27,520 nt of DNA, from the NCBI GenBank assembly GCA_002786065.1, contig NHNY01000052.1, forward strand, positions 1-27,520, in the 5' to 3' direction. This stretch comes from Microcyclospora pomicola (Eukaryota; Ascomycota; Dothideomycetes; Capnodiales). Below the pieces are notes generated by a model, which was not told the DNA's origin, did no database searches, and worked only from the letters and a program-made list of their open reading frames with translations. The stretch's first letter is position 1, and each line of letters begins with the position of its first letter. This document shows, in pieces, positions 9,856-21,402 of this stretch. The position numbers and the translations under genes are program-made.

Positions 9856-9874
9856 CTAGGAGAAAAAATCCTAG
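9856..9874 (-). repeat. Small hairpin upstream of cox3
   Basis: A 6-bp stem CTAGGA/TCCTAG surrounds an A-rich 7-nt loop. It lies in the cox3 leader, about 62 bp before the start codon. Confidence 0.5.
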
Positions 9875-10022
9875 TAATAAAATACTTTTAGACAAACTAT
9901 AATCATATTTCATGAACAAATATAAATCATAGTAACAGTAGATATATAATTTAAACAGATATTGTGTTAAATTATTGTCAATATATGCTGTTATTAATGT
10001 CATTATGATTTAACTAAAAGCA

Positions 10023-10068
10023 TCATAAACGTAACATTCTATCTTTAACGCATGTGTTACATTTATGA
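10023..10068 (-). repeat. Hairpin between trnV and cox3
   Basis: Arms of 13 nt (10023-10035 and 10056-10068) pair with a single G-U position around a 20-nt loop. It sits 25 bp past the 3' end of trnV on the transcribed strand and may be an RNA-processing or spacer element. The rest of 9795-10093 is AT-rich and holds no gene I can support. Confidence 0.5.
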
Positions 10069-10092
10069 TATATACTATGTATTATAGTATTT

Positions 10093-10165
10093 TAAGGGAT
10101 AGGTGACTCGAACACCTAACCTTCCGTGTGTAAAACGGTTGCTCCACCAATTAAGCCAATCCCTT
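10093..10165 (-). tRNA. trnV(uac): tRNA-Val (UAC)
   Basis: Acceptor AAGGGAT/ATCCCTT is perfect. Anticodon loop TTTACAC (TAC). T-stem AGGTG/CACCT. Confidence 0.94.
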
Positions 10166-10259
10166 TTTTTTACAAAAAACATGAATAATATAGTATATGA
10201 CATAATAACCATGTTATTTGTTTATAAAATGATAATCATATATTTACCATAAAATAATA

Positions 10260-10332
10260 AGCCTGAGGAGAAATTCGAATTCTCATTATTAATGCATGAA
10301 ATTAATGTTCTAACCCATTGAACTACCCGGGC
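10260..10332 (-). tRNA. trnM(cau): tRNA with anticodon CAU, copy 2
   Basis: Acceptor GCCCGGG/CTCAGGC with one C-A mismatch. Anticodon stem TTAAT/ATTAA with loop TTCATGC (CAT). T-stem GAGAA/TTCTC. It is one of three CAU tRNAs; it could be Met or, after lysidine modification, Ile for AUA codons. Confidence 0.9.
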
Positions 10333-10395
10333 TACTAGTGCTATAATGATAAATGGTAAGTTCAATATTTTCTTAGATACCTATAGCGATAAAAG

Positions 10396-10469
10396 GGTGA
10401 ATATCCTGATTTGAACAGGAAACCCACTGTTCCACATACAGTTGCTCTACCTATTGAGCTATATTCACC
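10396..10469 (-). tRNA. trnH(gug): tRNA-His (GUG)
   Basis: Acceptor GTGAATA/TATTCAC with an extra encoded G at -1 facing C73, as expected for histidine tRNA. Anticodon stem ACTGT/ACAGT with loop ATGTGGA (GTG). Confidence 0.94.
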
Positions 10470-10470
10470 T

Positions 10471-10543
10471 TTATGTTGGAGTGATTCGAACACTCAATAG
10501 TAAATATCAAAAATTCATGACTTACCGATTAGTCCACAACATA
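10471..10543 (-). tRNA. trnQ(uug): tRNA-Gln (UUG)
   Basis: Acceptor TATGTTG/CAACATA is perfect. Anticodon loop TTTTGAT (TTG). T-stem GAGTG/CACTC. It begins one base after trnH. Confidence 0.94.
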
Positions 10544-10600
10544 TTTATGGTAAATCATCATCTATTTTAAATAAATATTATTTGATATCTTTATTATTTC

Positions 10601-10683
10601 TATAGGTGACAAGATTTGAACTTGCACGGATGTTATCCATTCCATCCTAAGTGGAAACTGTCTACCAATTTCAGCACACCTAT
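10601..10683 (-). tRNA. trnL(uag): tRNA-Leu (UAG)
   Basis: Acceptor ATAGGTG/CACCTAT. Anticodon stem TTCCA/TGGAA with loop CTTAGGA (TAG). A long variable arm marks a class II tRNA. It reads CUN. Confidence 0.95.
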
Positions 10684-10735
10684 TTTCTATGCTTACATTG
10701 TGATATAGATTTGAGTGATATCACTATGTAGTTAT

Positions 10736-10808
10736 TGCCCGAGGTAAGACTTGAACTTACAACCTAAGCATCTTCAGAGCTCCGCTCAACCAATTGAGCT
10801 TCCCGGGC
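10736..10808 (-). tRNA. trnF(gaa): tRNA-Phe (GAA)
   Basis: Acceptor GCCCGGG/CTCGGGC. D-stem GCTC/GAGC. Anticodon loop CTGAAGA (GAA). T-stem GTAAG/CTTAC. Confidence 0.94.
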
Positions 10809-10883
10809 TTTAAATGAAAATTTATAGCGATAATCTATTTGTTTAAATAAAACCGTTAGTAAGATTATGCTTAGTGCAATTAG

Positions 10884-10955
10884 TGGAGATATTAGGACTT
10901 GAACCTAGAATAACGATATGCAAAATCGCAGTTTTACCAATTAAACTATATCCCC
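10884..10955 (-). tRNA. trnA(ugc): tRNA-Ala (UGC)
   Basis: Acceptor GGGGATA/TATCTCC. Anticodon stem GCGAT/ATCGT with loop TTTGCAT (TGC). Confidence 0.94.
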
Positions 10956-10998
10956 TTTAGGATACATATGATATGTATTACATTGAATAGTTATAGTA

Positions 10999-11050
10999 AC
11001 AACAATATAAAATATGCAATTATTGTTAACTATTGTTGTACATATTTTAT
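10999..11050 (-). repeat. Interleaved inverted repeats between trnA and trnE
   Basis: Segment A (10999-11006, ACAACAAT) pairs with A' (11032-11039), and segment B (11007-11016, ATAAAATATG) pairs with B' (11041-11050). The order A-B-A'-B' is a pseudoknot topology, not a simple hairpin. Its role is unknown. Confidence 0.45.
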
Positions 11051-11142
11051 GTTAAAATAGTATCATGATAACATTATGATAAATTTATGATTATTATATA
11101 TTTTATGTTCTAAATACGAAAGTCAATTCGATTTGTGTATTA

Positions 11143-11214
11143 TAACCCACCTGGGGATCGAACCCAGGATGTGACAGTGAAAGTGTCATGTCTTAACCAC
11201 TTGACTAGTGGGTC
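11143..11214 (-). tRNA. trnE(uuc): tRNA-Glu (UUC)
   Basis: Acceptor GACCCAC/GTGGGTT. Anticodon stem TGACA/TGTCA with loop CTTTCAC (TTC). T-stem CTGGG/CCCAG. Confidence 0.95.
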
Positions 11215-11266
11215 CTAAATATAAACACATTACGAAATTTTTCAATTTAAACTGTATAAAAATCAT

Positions 11267-11349
11267 TATCCAAGGAACGACTCGAACGTTCACGATATTA
11301 TATCAGAAAAGCTTAAGTTTTCCCTGTCTACCAATTCCAGCACTAGGAT
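11267..11349 (-). tRNA. trnL(uaa): tRNA-Leu (UAA)
   Basis: Acceptor ATCCTAG/CTTGGAT with one T-T mismatch. Anticodon stem GAAAA/TTTTC with loop CTTAAGC (TAA). Long variable arm. It reads UUR leucine codons. A short GTTT microsatellite follows on the plus strand at 11367-11382. Confidence 0.93.
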
Positions 11350-11410
11350 ATGTTTGTATGTACGTTTGTTTGTTTGTTTATAAAAAAGAAAAGATGATGA
11401 AAGGGAGAAC

Positions 11411-11483
11411 TAAGGCCAGAATGATTCGAACACACATCTGAGCTATCATGAGCAGCTTGCTTTACCAATTAAGCTATAGCCTT
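11411..11483 (-). tRNA. trnM(cau): tRNA with anticodon CAU, copy 3
   Basis: Acceptor AAGGCTA/TGGCCTT. D-stem GCTT/AAGC. Anticodon stem AGCTG/TAGCT with loop CTCATGA (CAT). As the third CAU tRNA it is a candidate for tRNA-Ile reading AUA after lysidine modification, since AUA is abundant and trnI(gau) cannot read it. The sequence alone does not settle which of the three this is. Confidence 0.88.
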
Positions 11484-11548
11484 TATTTTGAAGAAAATAA
11501 AAATTTATCGATCAACAAAAAATCACACATAAAACAAAATATGATGTA

Positions 11549-11619
11549 AGCCCAGTGCAAGTATCGCACTTGCTTACACTGATTACAAAACAGTTACATT
11601 ACTTTTATGCTAACCAGGC
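11549..11619 (-). tRNA. trnT(ugu): tRNA-Thr (UGU)
   Basis: Acceptor GCCTGGT/ACTGGGC. D-stem GCAT/ATGT. Anticodon loop TTTGTAA (TGT). T-stem GCAAG/CTTGC with loop TGCGATA. Confidence 0.92.
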
Positions 11620-11691
11620 TTGTTGATAATTACATATAGTAACTCTCATTTAAGTGCACAGATCATATATTAAACCTTATATTTTAAAAAT

Positions 11692-11726
11692 ATAAGCCTA
11701 TTGTTTTACCATTACGGTAATTCACG
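11692..11726 (-). pseudogene. tRNA-like 5' half (relic)
   Basis: The minus strand here resembles the 5' half of trnM copy 1, sharing TAATGGTAAAACA and the surrounding D-arm pattern. It then runs into an AT-rich inverted repeat with no matching anticodon stem and no acceptor 3' strand. It lies between trnT and trnK. It is best read as a truncated tRNA copy; chance resemblance is possible. Confidence 0.35.
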
Positions 11727-11771
11727 TATTTAATTATAATATCACTGTTGATAAAAATATAAAATGAATTG

Positions 11772-11844
11772 TAAGAGCTATGAGATTCGAACTCATATAA
11801 TTATAATTAAAAGTTATATACTTTAACCATTAAGTTAAGCTCCT
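11772..11844 (-). tRNA. trnK(uuu): tRNA-Lys (UUU)
   Basis: Acceptor AGGAGCT/AGCTCTT. Anticodon stem TATAA/TTATA with loop CTTTTAA (TTT). T-stem ATGAG/CTCAT. It is the first tRNA after rns. Confidence 0.94.
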
Positions 11845-11867
11845 TTTTTGGGTGTTTTTTATATTTA

Positions 11868-13440
11868 TAAATCCCGTGCAATTTCCACTACACGAACCAT
11901 ATTTCGACTTAACACCAATCAAAGTCACGCATACGAAAATCGCTTAAAAAATATCTTTTACTCTACCCAATATTAATGACATCATCTTTATCTAGTTTAT
12001 TTGAACATTAATTTGAGAGTTCTGTTATGTACTTGCCCTTTTAAAAGGTTTTAGGTAATAGATAACAAGAATTAAAAACGACCAAACTTATTGCGCATAC
12101 TCCTTTCAGCGCCTGACGAGTGGTTAGTACCCGACTGATATTGGATTCACCGTGACATGATGTTTCACGATTACTAGTAATTTCGTTTTCATGCAGTCGA
12201 GTTTCAGACTACAATCCATATAATATTTTGTTTTGGAGGTTAGCTAAAATTCGCATTTTTGCCTCTCTTTGTACAAACATATGTGGCACGTCTATAGCCC
12301 ACAATATTAAGGTCATGATGACTTGCCTTCATCCCTATTATTGCCTTGACAATGTCGCAGCACCACTTTATATAAAAATAAATAAAGAAAGGGTTTACGT
12401 CAATTTATTGAATCTAACCATAGTCTCACGACATTAACTAAAGACAGCCGTGCAACGCTTGTGATATCAGTTGTTTATAGAAAGAGTATGGTATATACAC
12501 ATATCTGATCTAAATGTAGTCTCTAACACATAAACATACCTGATAACATTCAAATTGTGGTAAGGTTTTTCGAGGATCATCGAATTAAATAACATACTTC
12601 ACTACTGGTTTCAGAAACGGTCTAATGATTTCAGTTCCTGCGTTGCCACATTACTCTTGAGGTGGAGTGCTTACACTTTCATTTATACACCAAATTATTT
12701 TTCAACATATAACACTCATCATTTTCTGCTTGGACTACTAGGGTCTCTAATCCTATTTGCTCCCCAAGCCTTCGTCCCTTAACGTCAGTTTATACATAGA
12801 GGGTTGCCTTCGCCGTTATCCGTTCTACCAGTATCACAGTATTTTATCTCTACACCGGTAGCCCTAATATTTACCTCTCCCATAAAACTCTAGCGTCTCA
12901 GTGCCCTTGTAGGGTTAATTACGCCGTCTAGGTACCCTTTACACCTAATAAAGATGAATAACACTAGTCTTACTTGTATTGCCGCGACTGCTGGCACAAG
13001 ATTTGGTCAAGACACTTAGATGGATATCTGTCATCATCAATCATCCATCTAGAACTTTATTTAATAAAATCAATATACATTCTCCCAAATTGCTGGTTCA
13101 GCCATTAGGCCATTGACCAATATTCCTCACTGCTGTACTATACGCATTGGGATTTTTTCAGGCCCAATGTGATCAATAAACCTCTCAGTTATGATTACAA
13201 GTTAAAGCTAGTTATGAAATTACCTTAACTACTACTTACTTGGAGATATCATGAGCATCTTAAAGCGAAATTTATATTCTTTCTTGTATAAGGGATTTTT
13301 CCCTTACTTTAAGGAAACCAAGATATATTATACTCACCTTTACACCACTTTATATTTTTACATTATAACGTACGATTAGCATGTGTCAAGCCTTTGGACA
13401 GCGTTCATTCAGAGCCATCATCAAACTCAAATAAATATTA
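11868..13440 (-). rRNA. rns: Small-subunit rRNA (rns)
   Basis: This is the mitochondrial small-subunit rRNA, about 1.57 kb. On the minus strand the 5' region reads TTTGATGATGGCTCTGAATG then AACGCTG and GACACATGC, as in bacterial 16S. The 530 loop (TGCCAGCAGTCGCGGCAATA) lies near 12977-12998 and the 790 region (GGATTAGAGACCCTAGTAG) near 12733-12754. The decoding region near 12110-12140 reads GTACTAACCACTCGTC, diverged from the bacterial form. The 3' end near 11868 is estimated from GGTGTTAAGTCGAAATATGG followed by GTGGAAATTGCACGGG. No intron is evident. Both ends are approximate. Confidence 0.94.
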
Positions 13441-13467
13441 ACATGATATATGTGTTATATAACATGC

Positions 13468-13476
13468 TACTAATGT
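13468..13476 (-). promoter_or_regulatory. Candidate promoter motif upstream of rns
   Basis: The minus strand reads ACATTAGTA followed by GCATG, about 30 bp before the estimated 5' end of rns. The distance suits a promoter or a primary processing site. The same 9-mer lies near rnl, nad1 and the trnM/cob block. Confidence 0.4.
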
Positions 13477-13556
13477 AATAACAATCTACATAAATATCTT
13501 ATCAGCTTTTAAATATAATATGTTCCCGTTTAGAAGAGTATTTATTTTTCATCAAT

Positions 13557-13718
13557 TTACCCATTAAAATAATATTTATATGGTTCCAATTTGATTGATA
13601 TAGATGTAAGTTTATCGGGATCAACATAAGTCAATCTATTACCGATTTTTTCATCAATATCATTAGTCTTACTGATAGCATTGTTTTTCATTTTTAAAAG
13701 GTCTTCGTTTCTGTCCAT
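13557..13718 (-). pseudogene. Truncated copy of the 140-residue ORF
   Basis: The first 40 codons (MDRNEDLLKMKNN onward) match the ORF at 20980-21402 with one changed residue (Ser for Asn at residue 16). After the shared LTSI the copy diverges, though faint similarity continues (CATATAAA then TATTATTTTAATGGG), and it stops after 53 codons. The nucleotide identity includes the AT-rich leader, with a longer A-run before the ATG here. It sits 72 bp downstream of the cox1 extension on the same strand, opposite in orientation to the full ORF. It is most likely a duplicated, decayed fragment; whether the 53-residue peptide is made is unknown. Confidence 0.85.
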
Positions 13719-13790
13719 TTTTTTTTTTTTATTATTATTTATGTTATTAGTGTTGTGATAAAAATTAAGCAAAATATTCGAGTCATTAAA

Positions 13791-16247
<2,457 letters not shown>

Positions 16248-16343
16248 ATTAATATGGCTAAATAAGTTAAATATAAAACAATACAAAGAAAAATGCATCA
16301 TTAACAAAAAAAAAAATAAAAATAACGGTTCGTATCAACCCAT

Positions 16344-16667
16344 TATACTTTTTGTTATAAAAAGCAAGTGATAGTATTACTAATGATCACCTTGTTTTTT
16401 ACCTTTTTAACTATTTATAGTAATATATGATTAGTCTCTTTCAGAGCTTTAACGACGCAGAAAATAAGGTATTTTTTCTAATAATATGATCAACATAACA
16501 TTATATTTTAAGGAATGTTTTATTCAATAACAGATTATGATATGAGAAAAAAAAAAATAATATATATATATATACATATTAGGTGTAAATTCATTAAGAT
16601 TGTTAGACGAATATTATTAAAACAGTATCATTTTATCGTGTGTTGTTCGAATACACATGGTTTTTTT
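16344..16667. other. Spacer between nad1 and cox1
   Basis: AT-rich and without a gene I can support. It holds a near match to the promoter-like 9-mer (minus strand TCATTAGTA, 16378-16386), an AT microsatellite near 16558-16574, and poly-A/T runs. Part of it may be the cox1 leader, or N-terminal coding sequence if an upstream ATG is used. Confidence 0.5.
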
Positions 16668-17744
16668 TTATAATAAAAACACGTTACTAGGTATAATGCT
16701 GAAACTGTATATCACACATGGTACTAATACAATAAATGCTATAACTATTGGCAGCAGTATCGTTCAAGAAAAAGACATTAATTGATCGAAACGTATTCTA
16801 GGAAAAGACGCTCTCACTCAAATAAATATGAAAATCATTATACACGCTTTTACACCCAAGGTTGCACTGTACAACATTCCTTCTATAAGGGGGTTAGATA
16901 ATATAAAGAATACATCTTTCAATAGATATTCAGAATAAGTATCTTTTATCAAAAAGTTTACTATGCTATAGTCGATTAAATATCCACCCAAAAAAAGTAG
17001 TGCAGTTAAAATACATATAAGTACTATACTTGCATATTCTGCTAAAAAGAAAAATACAAATATTACCGCTGCGTGCTCTGTCATGAATCCACTAACCAAT
17101 TCTGATTCTGCTTCTGCTAAATCAAACGGGGCTCTATTAGTTTCTGCAACAGAACCTATGAAGAATATCAAAAACACAGGGAAAAGTGGCGCGATCAATC
17201 ATATACCTCTTTGTGTTTCAACATCTACAGTCAAATTAAGGCTACCTGTCAATAATATCACTAATAATATAGCTGAACTTAATATCAGTTCATAACTTAT
17301 TAATTGTGCTGTACTTCTTAATGAACCTAGAAAAGCGTATTTAGAATTAGCAGATCAACCTGCTAATAAAATCCCATACGTTGCAAGTGAAGACACTGCT
17401 AACATGTATAAAATCCCTAAATCAAAATCCCAAATCGCTAGACCAGGACCGTAAGGTATAACAGCATAACCTAACAATGAGAAAATTAAGGTTATTATAG
17501 GACCCAGAAAAAATAAGATAATGTTAGCTTGCGTAGGTGATACATATTCTTTTAGTAATAATTTCAGAGCATCAGCAAATGCTTGTAGTAGACCATAGTA
17601 TCCAACAATGTTAGGACCTAATCTTCTTTGCATACTCGCCATAGTTTTTCTTTCAGCTACTGTAACAAAGGCAACCGTAAGTAACACAGGCACTGTAACA
17701 ACTATTACCTCTATTATAGATATTAAGGTAGGAAAATACAACAT
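16668..17744 (-). CDS. nad1: NADH dehydrogenase subunit 1
   Basis: This is the 358-residue subunit of complex I that forms much of the quinone chamber where the membrane and matrix arms meet. It starts [20 protein letters not shown]. Signature segments are [20 protein letters not shown] near residue 30, [14 protein letters not shown], and the strongly conserved [20 protein letters not shown] near residue 195, followed by [20 protein letters not shown]. Near the C-terminus is [18 protein letters not shown]. It ends PSNVFLL at TAA 16668-16670. Length is normal. Upstream is a 349-bp spacer after nad2 with a promoter-like motif. Confidence 0.97.
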
Positions 17745-18093
17745 TATTTAACATTTAAACTAAAAATGAAGATGATATATTTATTCTATTATGTACAAAC
17801 ATACATTTTTTGTTCTATAACTATATCTATTAAATATATAAAGAAAATGAATGTGATCAATCATTACTTTTTAAAGTTTTATACATACACAGCTCGATTA
17901 TAGTTTACTTTTACTTACATCAAGGTATTATGTTACCATGTATAATAATTAGATGATCATACACACTACTAATGTACTATTGAGAGAATGCGTAACTAAT
18001 TACAAAAACGACATGATTACATAGTCACAAATGTGATATGGAGATGATATATTATTATTTATCGACATTATCATGATGCACTTATCGTTTTTA
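17745..18093. other. Spacer between nad2 and nad1
   Basis: A 349-bp AT-rich region with no gene visible. It carries the promoter-like 9-mer at 17967-17975 about 220 bp before the nad1 start, so it may hold an internal transcription start or the nad1 leader. Confidence 0.5.
17967..17975 (-). promoter_or_regulatory. Candidate promoter motif upstream of nad1
   Basis: The minus strand reads ACATTAGTA followed by GTGTG in the nad2-nad1 spacer. It is an exact match to the 9-mer found at the 5' ends of rnl and rns. Confidence 0.35.
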
Positions 18094-19815
18094 CTAATTA
18101 ATAGTTAGAATTGTTATGATATTGAATCATTCCATAGGTATAAATATAAATACAATTAATAATAATGTAAGTATGGAGATGATTCCGCTTAAAGAACTGT
18201 TTACGGTTATATCTGTTAAATTAACATTAAATTCACTTCAACTGGAAGGACGGTTATTTCTGCTTACAACGAATGCCAACAATTTATCATTATTTTTTTC
18301 AGAATTATCATTATTAAATAACAAAGTGTTTTTTACATAATCACTTTTATAAAAAAATATTTGTTTTATTAAATTTAGGTAATAACCTGCACCTATAACA
18401 CTTGTAATTATAGCCACTAACGTCATGAATATATAACCATTGTCTAATGCAGAACTCAATATCATCTGTTTAGCAAAGAATCCCATTAAAGGAGGTACAC
18501 CTACAAATGAAAATAAAGTTATTGAAAGACTTATAGCGAGATAAGGGTTGATGTGGAAATAACCTTTAATTTGATTAATAAACTGTATAGGTGAATTATT
18601 TTGATCTATAAGTTTTTCTCCTTCACTGTTTTCCTTATAACTATAAAAATATAGAGTATATCCTATTGTTATTAAAATTACAAATGCATTTAAATTTGCT
18701 AATGAATATTGTAGTATATAAAATATGTAAGACTGTATTGACTCTGTAGTTGTTATGGATAATGCTAATAATATAAACCCAACGTGGGAGATAGTACTAT
18801 ATGCAAATAATCTTTTAATTCTAGATTGTGTTAATCCAAGAACTGATCCGATAATTAAAGAAAATAAACTACTCAACATTAAAATATTTTTTCAAGAAAA
18901 ATCTGCATGATCGGATTCCGTATAATACACTAACCCTAGCAGAAAACCAAATATTGAAATTTTGGCTATAATTGCTACAAAAGTAGTAACTATAGTAGGG
19001 ATACCGTCGTAAACATCTGGTGATCAAAAGTGAAATGGAGCAGCGCTCACTTTAAATAGGAAACCTGTAACCATTATGATTAAACATAAATGCATGAATG
19101 AAGAATCATATCAGCTTTGAAAGTTTATGATTTCTTTAACATCACATATGTTGTTTATTATATATATATTGTCCAGACTAGTTGTTCCTGTATTTGAATA
19201 TAAAAGTGCTGAACCTAATAGTATGAAACAAGAAGAAAGACCACCTAACAAGAAATATGTTAAACCGCTTCCAGTAGCTACTTCTGAATCTCTATACAAA
19301 GTAGATAGTATATATAACCCATAGCTTTGCAATTCTATTGCTAAAAATATGGAGACAAGATCTGCTGTGCTTATCAGAAACATAGCACCACTTAATATAA
19401 ATACAATTATTAGAGCATACTCTATTATTCTAAATTGTTCACCATTTTTATTACTAATTATGTTTTTATCATAAATCAGTTTTTTACTAAACATATCAAA
19501 TATATTTGAAAATCCTTTTAAATTAATTTTTCTAGGATAAAAAGCAGTTAATGTTAAGATTGTAGCACTAACAAAATAAATAAATATATTTAAAGCGTAA
19601 CTAACTACGGTTATATTAAACAACCCACCATATATACCTATATTGGTGATTAAAGGGTTTACATATAAATTATCAATTAAAAGTAAAATTATAAATAACA
19701 GAGATAATATAACTGCTCTTGAATATAATATAGATTTATCTTTGTTTGATGTAACAGCATTAGAAAGTAATAATAAAACTAGTAAAGTTAATAACATATT
19801 TTCTGTATTTATCAT
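18094..19815 (-). CDS. nad2: NADH dehydrogenase subunit 2
   Basis: This is a 573-residue antiporter-like proton-pumping subunit of complex I. It starts [20 protein letters not shown] and is the first gene of the long minus-strand unit. Family features are [17 protein letters not shown] near residue 160, then [36 protein letters not shown], and [20 protein letters not shown]. Late segments include [16 protein letters not shown]. The frame passes several TGA tryptophans and ends TAG at 18094-18096. The length is typical of fungal nad2. It is not adjacent to nad3. The 86-bp gap before atp8 is a divergent start region. Confidence 0.96.
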
Positions 19816-19901
19816 GAAACACTTCCATTTCGCAATAATAATTCGATCTTAGTTTTTAGTATCACTGTGTAATATACAGTTATAATTAAATACCAAAAGT
19901 A
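19816..19901. promoter_or_regulatory. Divergent intergenic region nad2/atp8
   Basis: This is the only point where transcription diverges: nad2 leads off to the left and atp8 to the right. It should hold start sites or processed 5' leaders for both strands. No copy of the ACATTAGTA motif was found in it. Confidence 0.5.
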
Positions 19902-20048
19902 ATGCCTCAATTAGTACCTTTCTATTTTTTAAATCAAACAATATTTACGTTTACGACTATTATTATACTAGTTTATATCTCATCTAAATATATATTACCT
20001 AGATTCGTACGTTTATTTACAACACGTTTATTTATAAGTAAATTATAA
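19902..20048 (+). CDS. atp8: ATP synthase subunit 8
   Basis: A 48-residue subunit of the Fo stator of ATP synthase, anchored by one membrane helix. MPQLVPFYFLNQTIFTFTTI at the start and ILPRFVRLFTTRLFISKL at the end match fungal Atp8 closely. This gene is the best sign that the genome is fungal. It is the first gene of the short plus-strand unit and precedes atp6, the usual order. It is too short to appear among longer ORFs. Confidence 0.97.
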   Translation: MPQLVPFYFLNQTIFTFTTIIILVYISSKYILPRFVRLFTTRLFISKL

Positions 20049-20094
20049 TAAAATAACGTATTATCATATTATATCTATTAACCTTTCACTCCCC

Positions 20095-20129
20095 CTTGCG
20101 TTCTAACGCGTTTCGTTAGTGCACGTAAG
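20095..20129 (+). repeat. GC-rich double hairpin between atp8 and atp6
   Basis: An inner stem CTAACG/CGTTAG with loop CGTTT is enclosed by an outer stem CTTGCGT/ACGTAAG. It is GC-rich in an AT-rich genome and follows CTCCCC. It resembles the GC clusters of yeast mitochondrial DNA; a role in separating atp8 and atp6 messages is possible. Confidence 0.6.
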
Positions 20130-20171
20130 GCTAAAGTATATTTAAATAATGAATTAAATTCTAAAACAAAA

Positions 20172-20939
20172 ATGACAAATTTTATAATAAGTCCACTAGA
20201 TCAATTTGAAATCAGAAATCTTTTAAGTATAGAAGCACCTCTGTTAGGTAATTTATCATTATCTATAACAAATATAGCACTCTATATAATCATAGCCGGT
20301 TACTTAGTGTTAACTGTAAACCTAATGTCAAATAACGGTAATAAACTTATACCGAATACATGATCGATAGGTCAAGAATCTATATATGCTACTGTGCATA
20401 GTATAGTTACAAATCAAATTAATGGTAAAGGAGGTCAAGCATATTTCCCTTTAATGTATGTATTATTTTTATTTATATTAATGAATAACTTAATAGGTTT
20501 AGTACCATACAGTTTTGCACCAACAAGTCATTTTATTTTGACTTTTTCATTAAGTTTCACCATTGTTTTAGGTGCAACTATATTAGGTTTTAGTAAACAT
20601 GGGTTGAAATTTTTTTCTCTGTTCGTGCCTTCAGGTTGTCCGTTAGCGCTATTACCATTATTAGTACTAATAGAATTCATATCATATTTAGCTAGAAATG
20701 TTTCATTAGGGCTAAGACTTGCTGCAAATATTTTATCAGGTCATATGCTATTGAACATATTAAGTGGATTTGCATATAATATAATGAGCTCAGGTGTAAT
20801 CTTCTTCTTTTTAGGATTATTACCTTTATCATTTATTATAGCATTCTCCGGTTTAGAATTTGCTATAGCATTCATACAAGCACAAGTTTTTGTGGTATTG
20901 TCATGTTCATACATAAAAGATGCTTTAGAGCTTCATTAA
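20172..20939 (+). CDS. atp6: ATP synthase subunit 6 (subunit a)
   Basis: A 255-residue subunit a of ATP synthase that forms the two proton half-channels against the c-ring. It starts MTNFIISPLDQFEIRNLLSI, as in fungi. Membrane signatures include FILMNNLIGLVPYSFAPTSH and ARNVSLGLRLAANILSGHML, where Arg182 matches the essential channel arginine. It ends SYIKDALELH. One TGA tryptophan occurs near residue 64. Its partner, the c-ring protein Atp9, is not encoded in the window. An unknown ORF starts 40 bp downstream. Confidence 0.98.
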
Positions 20940-20979
20940 TAGACATAGAGGTAGTTTGAAATCATAATAATAAAAAAAA

Positions 20980-21402
20980 ATGGACAGAAACGAAGACCTT
21001 TTAAAAATGAAAAACAATGCTATCAATAAGACTAATGATATTGATGAAAAAATCGGTAATAGATTGACTTATGTTGATCCCGATAAACTTACATCTATAG
21101 ATGAAAAATTAGAAAAAACGAAAGCAGAAGCATATAAAGATTATTCTAACGGGGAGACTACTAAAGAAGAGTATTCTCTCATTAAGGCAGAAAGATATTT
21201 AGAGGCTGCAAAAGAAAGAGCCCAAGCGCTTATAGATCAAGTACCTTCTATATGTGCAGAAAAAGAAAAAGAATCTTTGAGAAAAGATATTGCTTATGCT
21301 AACAGATTAGAAGAAAAGTCTTTTGATTACTTTACACAAGATACATCAGATGTAACTTCAGATACAGAAATGATGGGAATCGGTTGAGATGAAGGTGATT
21401 AA
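20980..21402 (+). CDS. Unknown 140-residue charged helical protein
   Basis: The product starts MDRNEDLLKMKNNAINKTND and ends MGIGWDEGD, with tryptophan as TGA, so it is written in the resident code. It is strongly charged and lacks a membrane segment. Residues 35-115 (for example EYSLIKAERYLEAAKERAQA) look like long amphipathic helix or coiled coil, and the tail is acidic. I recognise no domain. It lies 40 bp after atp6 and before nad4L, within the plus-strand unit and probably co-transcribed. Its first 40 codons and leader are duplicated in inverted orientation at 13599-13737. A mobile or plasmid origin is possible but unproven. Confidence 0.8.

Noticed and set aside
9794-10003. 69-codon minus-strand ORF upstream of cox3
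   Set aside because: AT-rich low-complexity sequence with no family resemblance. It fills the cox3 leader and contains hairpins.
12228-12437. 69-codon plus-strand ORF
   Set aside because: It lies antisense within rns.
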